From an uncultured Oscillospiraceae bacterium (GTDB taxonomy: Bacteria; Bacillota; Clostridia; Oscillospirales; Ruminococcaceae): DNA of 64,000 bases. The notes beneath the pieces are model-generated. The model was not told the DNA's origin and searched no databases. It saw nothing but the letters and a program-made list of their open reading frames with translations. Made by a program: the position numbers and the translations under genes. Below are positions 1-8,001 of this stretch, in pieces. The stretch covers positions 71,504-135,503 of the forward strand of contig CAJUHS010000005.1 of the NCBI GenBank assembly GCA_910586535.1, written 5' to 3'. How positions within the stretch are numbered: position 1 is the first letter of the stretch; each line of letters starts with the position of its first letter.

Positions 1-1
1 C

Positions 2-340
2 TGCATAGAAGCGGACGAGCGTTTCCGCGACGAAAAGGTGGTCGAAACGGAGGATATCCGCGGCGTCGACATTCTTGCTGTGCTGGAAGAAATGGATCTT
101 GCCTTTGACGTGGTGAATCATTTCGGTATACGCAGAAAGCTGAAAAAAATGTTTGACGACCTTGCTTTTGAGATAAGCGAATACGTCTCTTACAAGGGAG
201 GGCGGAGTGTTGAAAATTCTTTTGAAGAGGAGATCGACGAGCGGACGTTTGAAGTTTCCGCTGAAATTTCAAAGGCTTCCGACAGCGATCCTTTCAGGCT
301 GACGGTAACAGTCAGCGCATTAACTTTGGAGGACGAATAA
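2..340 (+). CDS. C-terminal part of an unknown protein (5' end outside window)
   Basis: The frame is open from the left edge to a TAA at 338-340, so about 112 C-terminal residues are visible. The GTG at 38 is a possible start, but nothing sets it apart and the true start is probably outside the window. The visible part is acidic and charged, with no signal peptide, membrane segment or motif that I recognise. It ends 2 bp before rqcH, and the rqcH ribosome site (GGAGG at 329-333) lies inside it, so the two are probably cotranscribed. I cannot assign a function. Confidence 0.6.
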   Translation, partial: CIEADERFRDEKVVETEDIRGVDILAVLEEMDLAFDVVNHFGIRRKLKKMFDDLAFEISEYVSYKGGRSVENSFEEEIDERTFEVSAEISKASDSDPFRLTVTVSALTLEDE

Positions 341-342
341 TT

Positions 343-2091
343 ATGGCTTTGGACGGCGCATTTCTCAGCATGGTAAAAAAAGAGCTTGAACCGCTGGTAG
401 GCGGCAGGGTGGACAAAATAAGCCAGCCCTCCCGCGAAGAGATAGTAATCGCTCTGCGCACACGCGGCGGAAATGAAAAGCTGCTGTTTTCAGCTTCGGC
501 GGGATCGTCACGAGTGCACATTACAAAAAAATCAATAGAAAATCCCAAAGTGCCGCCTATGTTCTGTATGCTCATGCGCAAGCATTTGGGAAACGGCAGA
601 CTTTTAGGTATCCGGCAAGACGGTCTGGAGCGTATCCTGTACTTCGATTTTGAGGCTATGAACGAGCTGGGTGATATGGTTACGGTAACTCTTGCAGCGG
701 AAATAATGGGCAGGTGTTCAAATATCGTTATGATAAACGCCGATGGTAAAATTATCGACAGCATAAAAAGAGTCGACCTTGAAATGTCCCGGGAAAGACC
801 TGTGCTGCCGGGAATGACCTACAGTTACCCGCCTCGGGGAGAACGCCTCGATTTCAGAACCTGCACTTCGGGAGATATCGAAACAGCTATTGAAGCTCTG
901 CCAGACGGGGATGCGGCAAAATCGCTGGTAAAAATTTTTGAGGGCATTTCGCCTATTGCAGCCCGCGAATGGGTATACTATGCCGCAAAGGGCGGCGACG
1001 CATCGAAAAGCGATATCCGCGGCGAAACTCTGGAACGTTTGGTGTTTGCGGTAGAGCAGACCGCCCGCGAATGCAGCGAGGGAAAGTGCGTCTACACCGT
1101 TGTTAAGGACGCGGACGGCGGATTAAAGGATTTTTCCTTTATGCCGATACTCCAGTACGGCGGACTGATGACAACAAAGGAAATGTCCTCTGCGTGCGAA
1201 CTGCTGGACTATTTCTACGCTGAGCGGGACAGCGTTTCCCGCATGAAGCAGCGTTCGCAGGATCTCTATAAGCTTTTGCAGAACGTTTCGGAGCGCACCG
1301 CAAGACGTCTTTCCAATCAGCGGGAGGAACTGAAAGCCTCCGCGGAACGGGACAAATTAAAGCTTATGGGAGACCTTATTTCAGCCAACCTGTACAGGGT
1401 TGAAAAGGGCATGAGCAGCGTTACTGTGGAAAACTTTTATGAGGACGGCTGTCCGCAAACTGAGATAAAACTTGACCCGATGCTCACTCCGTCAAAAAAT
1501 ATGCAGAAATATTATTCGGAGTACCGCAAAGCCGATACCGCGGAAAAGATACTCACCGAACAGATAGCAAAGGGAGAGGAGGAACTTTCCTACATCGACA
1601 GCGTTTTCGACGCGCTGACCCGAACCCAAAGCGAGGACGAGGTAAACGAGCTTCGGCAGGAGCTTTCGGAACAGGGCTACATTAAATCGTCCAAGCTGAA
1701 AGGCAAGCCGCCCAAGAGCCGCCCGCCGCTGGAATTTACATCTCCCGACGGATTCACGGTGCTTGTGGGCAGGAACAACAAGCAGAATGACCGGCTGACA
1801 ACAAAAACTGCGGACAAGACCGACATATGGCTACACACAAAGGATATAACCGGTTCTCACGTCATTATCCGCGCAGAAGGAAAGGAAATCCCCGACAGTA
1901 CCGTAATGTGGGCGGCGCGGGTGGCGGCTTTCCACAGCAGAGCGAAAAATTCCTCGCAGGTGCCTGTGGACTACGTTCCCGTGCGGTTTGTAAAAAAACC
2001 CTCGGGAGCTAAACCCGGAATGGTTATCTTTACCAACAACCGTACTCTTTACGTTACGCCCCTCGACCCTAACGGCGGGGATTACAACTGA
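343..2091 (+). CDS. rqcH: RqcH/NFACT family ribosome quality control factor
   Basis: This is the bacterial homologue of Rqc2/NEMF (formerly FbpA/YloA). In the family it binds stalled 50S subunits carrying peptidyl-tRNA and recruits tRNA-Ala to add C-terminal alanine tails that mark the chain for degradation. At 582 aa it has the normal length. An NFACT-N domain starts right at the N terminus (LVGGRVDKI, EIMGRCSNI near 125), a long charged coiled-coil segment spans roughly 290-440, and an NFACT-R domain near 490-560 carries WLHTKDITGSHVII. The ATG at 343 has a GGAGG ribosome site inside the preceding gene. It is cytosolic and apparently intact. Family assignment is secure; activity is inferred from relatives. 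Confidence 0.95.
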   Translation: MALDGAFLSMVKKELEPLVGGRVDKISQPSREEIVIALRTRGGNEKLLFSASAGSSRVHITKKSIENPKVPPMFCMLMRKHLGNGRLLGIRQDGLERILYFDFEAMNELGDMVTVTLAAEIMGRCSNIVMINADGKIIDSIKRVDLEMSRERPVLPGMTYSYPPRGERLDFRTCTSGDIETAIEALPDGDAAKSLVKIFEGISPIAAREWVYYAAKGGDASKSDIRGETLERLVFAVEQTARECSEGKCVYTVVKDADGGLKDFSFMPILQYGGLMTTKEMSSACELLDYFYAERDSVSRMKQRSQDLYKLLQNVSERTARRLSNQREELKASAERDKLKLMGDLISANLYRVEKGMSSVTVENFYEDGCPQTEIKLDPMLTPSKNMQKYYSEYRKADTAEKILTEQIAKGEEELSYIDSVFDALTRTQSEDEVNELRQELSEQGYIKSSKLKGKPPKSRPPLEFTSPDGFTVLVGRNNKQNDRLTTKTADKTDIWLHTKDITGSHVIIRAEGKEIPDSTVMWAARVAAFHSRAKNSSQVPVDYVPVRFVKKPSGAKPGMVIFTNNRTLYVTPLDPNGGDYN

Positions 2092-2129
2092 CATTAATTG
2101 CCGACCAGAAATATTTTTTAGCAAATTTA

Positions 2130-2158
2130 TGTATATTTGTTAAAAGTATAAATATACA
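2130..2158. promoter_or_regulatory. inverted repeat upstream of copA, possible operator
   Basis: A perfect 9-bp inverted repeat, TGTATATTT (2130-2138) and AAATATACA (2150-2158), lies in the AT-rich gap between rqcH and copA. Copper ATPase genes are usually controlled by a metal-responsive repressor, so an operator is plausible, but no such regulator gene is present nearby and the half-sites do not match an operator that I can name. Confidence 0.35.
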
Positions 2159-2195
2159 ATATTAGTATAGTTTGTATGTGAAAAGGAAGCTTTCA

Positions 2196-4409
2196 ATGAA
2201 AAAAACATATAAAATCTCGGGCATGACCTGCGCCGCCTGTGCCGCGAGGATAGAACGATTCGTCAAAAAGCTTGACGGAGTTTCAGACGCAAGCGTGAAC
2301 TTTGCCGCCGAGTCCCTTACGGTTGACTCGGAAAAGGTAAGCGCAAAGGACGTGGAAAACGCTGTTGTAAAGGCAGGCTATGCTTTTGCGGATAAAAACG
2401 CCAAGGCGAAAATGCCCCACGACAAGGTAATGCTTTTACGGCTGATACTTTCGCTGGTTTTTACCGTTCCCCTGCTGACCGTAAGCATGGGACACATGAT
2501 AGGAATGCCTCTGCCCGGTATCATCGAACCCCACGGCAATCCTATGAATTTCGCGCTGGCACAGCTCCTGCTGACCGTACCAGTAATAGTGATCGGGTGG
2601 AAATTCTTTTGGGACGGTTTCCGCAACCTTTTCAGGCTGTCCCCCAACATGGACAGCCTTATCGCTTTAGGTTCTGCCGCCGCTCTGGTGTACGGCTTTT
2701 ACGCCATGTACAAGATAGGACAGGGCGAAACCGAATATGCCATGCACCTTTATTTCGAGTCCTGCGCCACGATCCTGACTCTTATCACTCTTGGAAAATA
2801 CCTTGAAGCGCGCTCAAAGGGCAAGACGGACGAGTCGGTTAAAAAGCTGATGAACCTTGCTCCCAAAACAGCCTTTGTAATGCGGGGAGAGAAGGAGCTT
2901 GAGGTGGCTCTCAGTCAGGTAAAGGTCGGGGACATTGTCGTGTCCCGCTCGGGCGAAAGCATTGCCGTTGACGGTGAGATAATTGAGGGAAGCGCAGTCG
3001 TTGACGAATCAATGCTGACGGGAGAAAGCGTTCCCATTGAGAAAAGAGTCGGTGATAAGGTCGTGGGCGCGACCCTTAACAAAAACGGCTACTTTAAGTA
3101 CCGCTCGGAAAAGGTCGGCGAGGACACGGCTCTGTCGCGCATTATTAAATTTGTCGAGGAAGCCCAAGGCTCCAAGGCTCCCATTGCGCGGCTCGCGGAC
3201 GTTATTTCGGCGTACTTTGTGCCCGCAGTCCTTGTACTTGCGGTGATAGCTTCGCTTGGCTGGCTTATAGCGGGAGAAAGCGGCGAATTCTGCGTTACTA
3301 TCCTTATCAGCGTGCTTGTTATAGCCTGTCCCTGCGCTCTGGGACTTGCCACTCCCACGGCAATAATGGTAGGCACCGGAAAGGGCGCTGAAAACGGTAT
3401 ACTGATAAAGGGCGGTCAGCCCCTTGAACAGGCATGCAAAATAACCACGGTGGTTTTTGACAAGACGGGTACTCTTACCGAAGGCAAACCGTCCCTGACC
3501 GACATTCTGCCAAACGGCGCCGAAAAGGACGAACTGGCGAGACTGGCAGCTTCTGCGGAAGCCGCTTCGGGACATCCCCTCAGCGAGGCTGTCGTCCAGT
3601 ATGCGGTAAAAAACAGGCTTGAACTGTCCTCAGCCGAAAACTATGCTAACCTTGAGGGAAAAGGAATTTCCGCAGAGGTTGACGGCAAAAAGCTTCTTGT
3701 GGGAAACCGCAGGTTAATGGACGAAGCCGATATAGCCGTCCCGGATGAATTTACGGAACGGGCCGAACGGCTTGCGGATCTTGGAAAAACGCCTATGTAC
3801 TGCTCTGCGGACGGTCAATTCATAGGACTTATAGCGGCGGCGGATACCATAAAAAAGGAAAGCCTTGAAGCCATTGCAGAGCTTCACAGAATGGGCATAA
3901 AAACTCTTATGCTGACCGGAGACAACACACGCACTGCCAGAGCCGTTGCGGGTGAACTGAATATTGACAGCTTTATAGCCGAAGTACTGCCCGAGGAAAA
4001 GGCGGCGCACATCAAAAGGCTTCAGCAGGACGGAGAGGTCACGGCAATGGCGGGAGACGGCATAAACGACGCGGTGGCTCTAACACAGGCGGACGTAGGC
4101 ATAGCCGTAGGTCAGGGTACGGACGTTGCCATAGAATGCGCGGATATAGTTCTAATAAAGGACGACCTGAGGGACGTGTGCAAGGCAGTACGGCTTTCAA
4201 AGGCAACGATTCGCAATATAAAGCAGAACCTGTTCTGGGCGTTCGGCTACAACACGCTTGGTATCCCTGTTGCAATGGGAATACTGCATATTTTCGGAGG
4301 ACCGCTGCTTAACCCCATGATAGCGGCGGCGGCAATGAGTTTAAGCTCCGTATCTGTTGTTTCAAACGCGCTGCGCTTAAAAACGGTTAAAATAGGGGAA
4401 AAAGTATAA
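2196..4409 (+). CDS. copA: copper-translocating P1B-type ATPase
   Basis: Exports Cu(I) across the cytoplasmic membrane using ATP. About 737 aa. One N-terminal heavy-metal-associated domain (GMTCAAC, residues 9-15) is followed by eight predicted membrane segments. The actuator loop TGES is near 273, the metal-binding CPC in transmembrane segment 6 near 378, DKTGTLTEG near 421, the HP motif near 458 and GDGIND near 619. All hallmark residues are present, so it should be functional. The ATG at 2196 is preferred over an in-frame TTG at 2172 because AAGGAAG (2183-2189) is correctly spaced from it. A CopZ-like chaperone gene follows. The CPC motif fits Cu(I) or Ag(I); copper is the usual substrate. 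Confidence 0.95.
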   Translation: MKKTYKISGMTCAACAARIERFVKKLDGVSDASVNFAAESLTVDSEKVSAKDVENAVVKAGYAFADKNAKAKMPHDKVMLLRLILSLVFTVPLLTVSMGHMIGMPLPGIIEPHGNPMNFALAQLLLTVPVIVIGWKFFWDGFRNLFRLSPNMDSLIALGSAAALVYGFYAMYKIGQGETEYAMHLYFESCATILTLITLGKYLEARSKGKTDESVKKLMNLAPKTAFVMRGEKELEVALSQVKVGDIVVSRSGESIAVDGEIIEGSAVVDESMLTGESVPIEKRVGDKVVGATLNKNGYFKYRSEKVGEDTALSRIIKFVEEAQGSKAPIARLADVISAYFVPAVLVLAVIASLGWLIAGESGEFCVTILISVLVIACPCALGLATPTAIMVGTGKGAENGILIKGGQPLEQACKITTVVFDKTGTLTEGKPSLTDILPNGAEKDELARLAASAEAASGHPLSEAVVQYAVKNRLELSSAENYANLEGKGISAEVDGKKLLVGNRRLMDEADIAVPDEFTERAERLADLGKTPMYCSADGQFIGLIAAADTIKKESLEAIAELHRMGIKTLMLTGDNTRTARAVAGELNIDSFIAEVLPEEKAAHIKRLQQDGEVTAMAGDGINDAVALTQADVGIAVGQGTDVAIECADIVLIKDDLRDVCKAVRLSKATIRNIKQNLFWAFGYNTLGIPVAMGILHIFGGPLLNPMIAAAAMSLSSVSVVSNALRLKTVKIGEKV

Positions 4410-4474
4410 TTTCTTTTGGACTTCTAACCTCTATTCTCTGATTTTTAACTTCTAAACGGAAAGGATTGGTACAG

Positions 4475-4678
4475 ATGAAAAAGAAGATTACAATTGAGGG
4501 TATGTCCTGTGAACACTGTGTTGCTCACGTGAAGGAAGCGTTGGAGGGACTGGGTGCATCAGGCATTGAGGTCTCGCTGGAGGGCGGCTATGCGGTGTGC
4601 GACACCGACAAACCCGACTCGGAGCTAAAGTCCGCTGTCGAGGACGAGGGCTACGATGTGACAGGTATTGAGTCATAA
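4475..4678 (+). CDS. copZ: CopZ-like heavy-metal-associated chaperone
   Basis: A free-standing 67-aa HMA domain with the metal-binding loop MSCEHC near residues 10-15 and the expected beta-alpha-beta-beta-alpha-beta length. In the family it carries Cu(I) to the partner ATPase. The start at ATG 4475 is supported by GGAAAGGA at 4458-4465; an in-frame TTG at 4466 has no proper spacing. It lies 65 bp downstream of copA on the same strand, so the two form a copper-handling pair. The charge distribution of a free HMA domain cannot by itself exclude other soft metals. Confidence 0.88.
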   Translation: MKKKITIEGMSCEHCVAHVKEALEGLGASGIEVSLEGGYAVCDTDKPDSELKSAVEDEGYDVTGIES

Positions 4679-4729
4679 CGTTCAAAAGACGGAGCACGTA
4701 ACTGTACTTCGCCTCAGTTTGTCGAATAA

Positions 4730-4755
4730 CCCCTAATCCGAATACGGATTAGGGG
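4730..4755 (+). terminator. perfect 11-bp hairpin after the copper genes
   Basis: CCCCTAATCCG (4730-4740) pairs perfectly with CGGATTAGGGG (4745-4755) around an AATA loop. The following bases are TAAAATCG rather than a T run, so termination may be weak or factor-dependent. Confidence 0.5.
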
Positions 4756-4824
4756 TAAAATCGTATTTGACATTTCCGATGCTTTTATGGTATAATTATC
4801 CGCAGAGAAGGGAGGGCTTGTCCC

Positions 4825-5532
4825 GTGTCGAAAATAATTGTGCTTGCCGATCTGCACGGAAATATGACGGCTGTCTCCGCTATGGAAAAGGAGATCGCCG
4901 GTATCGCTCCCGACCGGATATGGTTTCTTGGAGACGCAGTCGGGAAAGGTCCGCAGAGCGCTGAGACCTGCGACTGGGTGCGCAAAAATTGCAGCCGCTG
5001 CATTGGCGGCAACTGGGATTACTGGATGTCCGACAGAAATGTCACCTATAAGGACAACGATTTTTTCCGCGAACAGCTCGGTGAAGAACGGCTCAAATGG
5101 ATAGAAGCTCTTCCACGCGAGTTTGACGCGCTGATAAGCGGGATACGGTTCAGGCTTTTTCACGGCAGACCTGCCGCCGACCTTGTTCAGGGCTGGGACA
5201 GCGACGATGTTATGGGGAAGTTTTTTACAGCCAACGAAAAAACTTACGGAGGAATAATCTGCGCTGACAGTCACCGTCCTTTTATAAGATCCACCCATAC
5301 GGGTTATGCGGTAAATACCGGCAGTATCGGAAACAGCCTCGGTGTTCCCAAAGCCCATGCCCTTTTGCTTGAGGGAGAGCTTGACTGCGATAAGCCCGCA
5401 CCTTTGCGTATGACGATATTAAGCGTCCCTTACGACAACGAAGCGGCTGCGGAAATTGCCCGCAGAACAGATGGACTCCCCTCAAAAGAAGCGTATATTA
5501 ATGAAATCCTAACGGGAGTTTATTCAAGATAA
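4825..5532 (+). CDS. calcineurin-like metallophosphoesterase
   Basis: A 235-aa cytosolic metallophosphoesterase of the YfcE/diadenosine-tetraphosphatase-like fold. The metal ligands are visible in order: D9-L-H11, G36-D37, a GNWD (variant of GNHD) with N63, a later SHRPF His, and a further H in THTGYAVNTGSIG. The GTG start has GAAGGGAGG at 4807-4815. The substrate is unknown; relatives hydrolyse phosphodiesters or phosphoproteins. Its last 12 codons (from tyrosine 5494) are matched by a diverged second copy at 6180-6218, immediately before the NUDIX gene. That suggests this gene once lay directly upstream of the NUDIX gene. Confidence 0.85.
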   Translation: MSKIIVLADLHGNMTAVSAMEKEIAGIAPDRIWFLGDAVGKGPQSAETCDWVRKNCSRCIGGNWDYWMSDRNVTYKDNDFFREQLGEERLKWIEALPREFDALISGIRFRLFHGRPAADLVQGWDSDDVMGKFFTANEKTYGGIICADSHRPFIRSTHTGYAVNTGSIGNSLGVPKAHALLLEGELDCDKPAPLRMTILSVPYDNEAAAEIARRTDGLPSKEAYINEILTGVYSR

Positions 5533-5598
5533 CCGTGGACTTTGTATAGAAAAACACATTTCCTATACTGTAAAAATTGTAACGGAAAGATGCAAGAT

Positions 5599-6108
5599 AT
5601 GGAAAAAGGACGAATAATATTCCTGAACGGTGTGACAAGCAGCGGTAAAACCTCAATAGTCGAAGCCCTGCAGGAACGGGACGATATATTTTTTTATGTT
5701 GTGGCAAACGATTTGTTTCAGGAGATCGTGGGAGATAAATATCTGCGTGAAAATTACTGGAAATATCTAAGCGAAGCAATAATCATGATGTACCATACCG
5801 CAAAGCTGTATTCGGATATGGGAAAAAATGTGCTTATCGACGGCATACTGGTTGAACGGGAGGAAATAAAACCCCACTATATTCAGCTTACGGAAATACT
5901 TAAAAACAATCCCCTCGACATTGTTGAAATTTGGTGTCCGCCTGAAATTTGCAGACAAAGAAATATCGAACGCGGGGACAGATACGAGACCCAATCGGAG
6001 GAGCAATATGAAATAATGGCGGAAAATATTAATTACAGCTTGAAAGTGGACACAAGCCGGAACGATCCTGCCGAATGTGCGGATATTATTATGAGAACGC
6101 TATTTTAA
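5599..6108 (+). CDS. P-loop kinase related to chloramphenicol phosphotransferase
   Basis: About 169 aa. A Walker A loop (NGVTSSGKTS) sits near the N terminus, with a VLIDGIL strand near 92 and IVEIWCPPEICRQR followed by NIERGDR, the layout of the CPT-like family that phosphorylates small hydroxylated substrates. The ATG at 5599 is spaced correctly from CGGAAAG (5583-5589); earlier in-frame starts at 5542 and 5590 are less well placed. A possible promoter TTGTAT-16-TATACT lies just upstream, in line with independent expression. It sits between the phosphoesterase and a remnant of that gene's 3' end, so it looks like inserted cargo. A resistance role is possible but not shown. Confidence 0.7.
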   Translation: MEKGRIIFLNGVTSSGKTSIVEALQERDDIFFYVVANDLFQEIVGDKYLRENYWKYLSEAIIMMYHTAKLYSDMGKNVLIDGILVEREEIKPHYIQLTEILKNNPLDIVEIWCPPEICRQRNIERGDRYETQSEEQYEIMAENINYSLKVDTSRNDPAECADIIMRTLF

Positions 6109-6179
6109 TCTGTTTTTATATAACGCAAAAACACTTTTGATCTCCTGCTTGTTGCGGGAAATTTGACTGCTGCGAGTCC

Positions 6180-6218
6180 TATATAACTGAAATTCTTACA
6201 GGGGTGTATTCGAGATGA
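6180..6218 (+). pseudogene. second copy of the 3' end of the upstream phosphoesterase gene
   Basis: The frame at 6180-6218 reads YITEILTGVYSR-stop, against YINEILTGVYSR-stop at the end of the phosphoesterase (5494-5532). Eleven of 12 residues are identical, while eight of 36 bases differ, seven of them silent. The TGA overlaps the NUDIX ATG as ATGA, the classic coupled arrangement. A TGA at 6138-6140 limits the frame upstream and the residues before the match do not align well. I interpret this as the displaced native 3' end of the phosphoesterase. Confidence 0.75.
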
Positions 6219-6676
6219 GAGCAAAGTTTCAGGTGCTTGTACTGCCTTTTGCAGTAACGGAGGACGATGTCAGATACTGCGTGTTTAAAAGACCGGATAT
6301 GAATTTCTGGCAGTTTGTGCTGGGCGGAGGAGAGGATATGGAAACTCCATTTGAAGCAGCCGTCCGCAAGTGCCGCGATGAGATAGGCGCGGAGAACGGA
6401 AATTTCTACAAGCTTGACAGTACTGCCTCTATACCGACTAACTGGGTCGGAGAAAGAGTCCGCTCCGCATGGGGACCGGACTGCATAGTTATTTCGGAGT
6501 ACGCTTTCGCATTAAAAACGGAAGAGCGGGATTTTTTGCTGTCCAAGGAGTATGCGGAATTTGCGTGGACCGACTATAAGACGGCGCTGAAAATGCTCAG
6601 GTACGGCAGCAACCAGACCGCTCTTTACGAGCTTAGCGAGCGCATAAAGCTCGGTCTGCTTGAAAGGATACATTAA
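6215..6676 (+). CDS. NUDIX hydrolase
   Basis: A 153-aa single-domain NUDIX protein. The box is recognisable but degenerate: GGGEDMETPFEAAVRKC continues into RDEIGA, so the REVxEE part reads RKCRDE. Residues FWQFVLGGGEDM precede it as expected. Family members hydrolyse nucleoside diphosphates linked to another group; the Trp-rich GERVRSAWGP region hints at a dATP/dihydroneopterin-triphosphate type, but this is weak. The ATG at 6215 overlaps the remnant stop codon (ATGA). Strong hairpin terminator at 6711-6755. Confidence 0.8.
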   Translation: MRAKFQVLVLPFAVTEDDVRYCVFKRPDMNFWQFVLGGGEDMETPFEAAVRKCRDEIGAENGNFYKLDSTASIPTNWVGERVRSAWGPDCIVISEYAFALKTEERDFLLSKEYAEFAWTDYKTALKMLRYGSNQTALYELSERIKLGLLERIH

Positions 6677-6710
6677 AGAAAAAGCATTATTGCGTTTATT
6701 TTTAGCGGCT

Positions 6711-6755
6711 AAAACACCTTCGCTCCAGCAGTATACTGGAGCGAGGGTGTTTTTT
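6711..6755. terminator. bidirectional terminator between convergent genes
   Basis: AAAACACCTTCGCTCCAG (6711-6728) pairs with CTGGAGCGAGGGTGTTTT (6736-6753) with one G-T wobble and a 7-base loop, followed by a T run on the plus strand and TTTT on the minus strand. It separates the NUDIX gene from the convergent minus-strand small gene, whose stop codon lies at its edge. Confidence 0.85.
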
Positions 6756-6957
6756 AATACTTGTTTTTATTTCTTTCTTCATTCACATTATTTATTGCCG
6801 CTCTTGTCCGTACAAGCTTTGCTTGAATTTCAAACTCTTTCTCCGCCTTTTCTTCAGCTGCAAGACCTTTAAAGCAGTCCATTTTTTCATAATTTTTTTC
6901 TGCGTAGCTTTGACCTGCACCAAGCAAAGACATAAAAATATCACCTAAAATTCCCAT
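6754..6957 (-). CDS. small protein of unknown function next to an HNH gene
   Basis: 67 aa, with a hydrophobic N terminus (GILGDIFMSLLGAG) and a strongly charged helical C-terminal half rich in E, K and R. I recognise no family. AAAGGAGG is well placed upstream of the ATG. It lies 21 bp after the HNH endonuclease gene on the same strand and is probably cotranscribed with it, so it could be a partner, but nothing in the sequence shows this. Confidence 0.6.
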   Translation of the reverse strand: MGILGDIFMSLLGAGQSYAEKNYEKMDCFKGLAAEEKAEKEFEIQAKLVRTRAAINNVNEERNKNKY

Positions 6958-6978
6958 AGCTTTATCCTCCTTTAACTT

Positions 6979-7311
6979 TTAATAGCCTTTTATATGCGGT
7001 CTTTTTAATTCGTTTTCCACGGCTTGTTCATAACTGCATTTCTTTACGTCATGCTCAAATAATTCCTCATTTTCAAGTACAGTTAAATCCATGTGTATTT
7101 CATAATCAATATTGTCAACACCGCCATTTTGACGGTTACAATGAGAACATGAAGCTGTAATGCTGCTTACGCTGTTGCTGCCTCCGCGTGATTTGAGGGT
7201 AATGTGCCCAACGTCAGCCTCTTCCTTATTAAGTTTCTCACCGCAGTAAGCACACTCATACTTACCGTTTGGGGGCTTGTTGGCTTTAAAAAAGTTTTCT
7301 CTGTAACCCAT
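6979..7311 (-). CDS. HNH endonuclease domain protein
   Basis: 110 aa. A zinc-ribbon-like CAYCG near 20-24, DVGHI (the catalytic His) near 33-37, LKSRGG, then CSHCNRQNGG near 55-64 reproduce the HNH/McrA layout with C-x2-C pairs. The usual Asn before the second C pair is Ser here (SSITASC), so the match is slightly unusual. AGGAGA precedes the ATG. The protein is free-standing, without a DNA-targeting domain. It is divergent from an XRE regulator and the shared intergenic region holds two palindromes, so the regulator probably controls both directions. A phage or defence-island origin is possible. Confidence 0.78.
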   Translation of the reverse strand: MGYRENFFKANKPPNGKYECAYCGEKLNKEEADVGHITLKSRGGSNSVSSITASCSHCNRQNGGVDNIDYEIHMDLTVLENEELFEHDVKKCSYEQAVENELKRPHIKGY

Positions 7312-7334
7312 ACTTTCATCTCCTAAATTTTAAA

Positions 7335-7358
7335 TGTTGCACTTATATAGGTGCAACA
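7335..7358. promoter_or_regulatory. operator-like palindrome TGTTGCAC-N8-GTGCAACA
   Basis: A perfect 8-bp inverted repeat with an 8-bp spacer lies between the divergent HNH and XRE genes. The half-site TTGCAC and the 8-bp spacing match the palindromes in front of the small HTH genes at 63.3 and 63.7 kb. Confidence 0.6.
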
Positions 7359-7397
7359 TAATTATAACACAACCTTATAATTATGTCAATGAATTTT

Positions 7398-7417
7398 TGT
7401 TCCTATTTGGGTACAAA
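7398..7417. promoter_or_regulatory. second operator-like palindrome before the XRE gene
   Basis: TTGTTCC (7398-7404) and GGTACAA (7411-7417) form an inverted repeat with one mismatch, 25 bp upstream of the XRE start codon. The GGGTACAA half-site also occurs twice at about 30.08 and 30.12 kb. Confidence 0.4.
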
Positions 7418-7442
7418 ATAATTGATGAAAGGTTTGTGCAAT

Positions 7443-7685
7443 ATGAACAAAAAAATTGAAACTGCGGTAGGAAACAATATCAGGACATTGCGCGAAAATA
7501 AAAACATTACTCAGGAGATACTTGCCGCAAAACTTCAGGTGAACGGCTGCGATATAACGCGAAGCGCGGTGGCGAAAATAGAAGTCGGGCAGAGGCACTT
7601 GTATCCGGATGAAATAATCTTGATAAAGCGTATTCTTGGTGTGACATATGATGAAATTTTTGATATAAAGGGGGAGACTTTTTGA
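7443..7685 (+). CDS. XRE-family HTH regulator
   Basis: 80 aa, a single Cro/CI-type helix-turn-helix (NNIRTLRENKNITQEILAAKLQ, then ITRSAVAKIEVGQ) and a short tail. The ATG at 7443 fits GAAAGG at 7427-7432 better than the in-frame ATG at 7422. The stop overlaps the TTG start of the DUF1294 gene, so the two are translationally coupled. Palindromes upstream are its probable operators. It most likely represses this small divergent locus. Confidence 0.85.
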   Translation: MNKKIETAVGNNIRTLRENKNITQEILAAKLQVNGCDITRSAVAKIEVGQRHLYPDEIILIKRILGVTYDEIFDIKGETF

Positions 7686-7948
7686 AATATTTTATCATAT
7701 ATCTTGCAGCCATCAGTCTTGCTGCAGTAGTAATGACCGTATCGGACAAGTCCCGCGCCAAAAAACATAAGCGGCGCATTGCCGAAAAAACTTTGTTTGT
7801 AACCTCAATTCTCGGCGGTTCAGCGGCAATGTACCTGACTATGCTTGCCGTTCGCCACAAAACAAAGCATAAGCGGTTTATGATAGGTCTGCCGCTGATA
7901 ATGATTGTTCAGACGTCGGCAATTGCGTTGGTAATAATTTATACATAA
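7682..7948 (+). CDS. DUF1294 small membrane protein
   Basis: 88 aa. A first membrane helix near 3-18 is followed by SDKSRAKKHKRRIAEKTLF, the typical basic loop of the DUF1294 family, then two more hydrophobic stretches. It starts at TTG 7682 inside the stop of the XRE gene, with AAAGGGGGAG upstream. Function of the family is unknown. Coupling to a regulator suggests coordinated expression. Confidence 0.8.
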   Translation: MKYFIIYLAAISLAAVVMTVSDKSRAKKHKRRIAEKTLFVTSILGGSAAMYLTMLAVRHKTKHKRFMIGLPLIMIVQTSAIALVIIYT

Positions 7949-7966
7949 TAAATTATTAAAAAATAC

Positions 7967-7995
7967 TTGAATTATTTTGCGAAGGGTGATATTAT
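7967..7995 (+). promoter_or_regulatory. promoter of the T-box leader
   Basis: TTGAAT (7967-7972), 17 bp, TATTAT (7990-7995). Transcription would start near 8002, just before the structured T-box leader. Confidence 0.6.
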
Positions 7996-8001
7996 ATAAC
8001 C

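Noticed and set aside
5533..5598. An N-terminal extension of the kinase from TTG 5542
   Set aside because: It would run through the promoter-like TTGTAT...TATACT stretch and has no ribosome site; ATG 5599 does.
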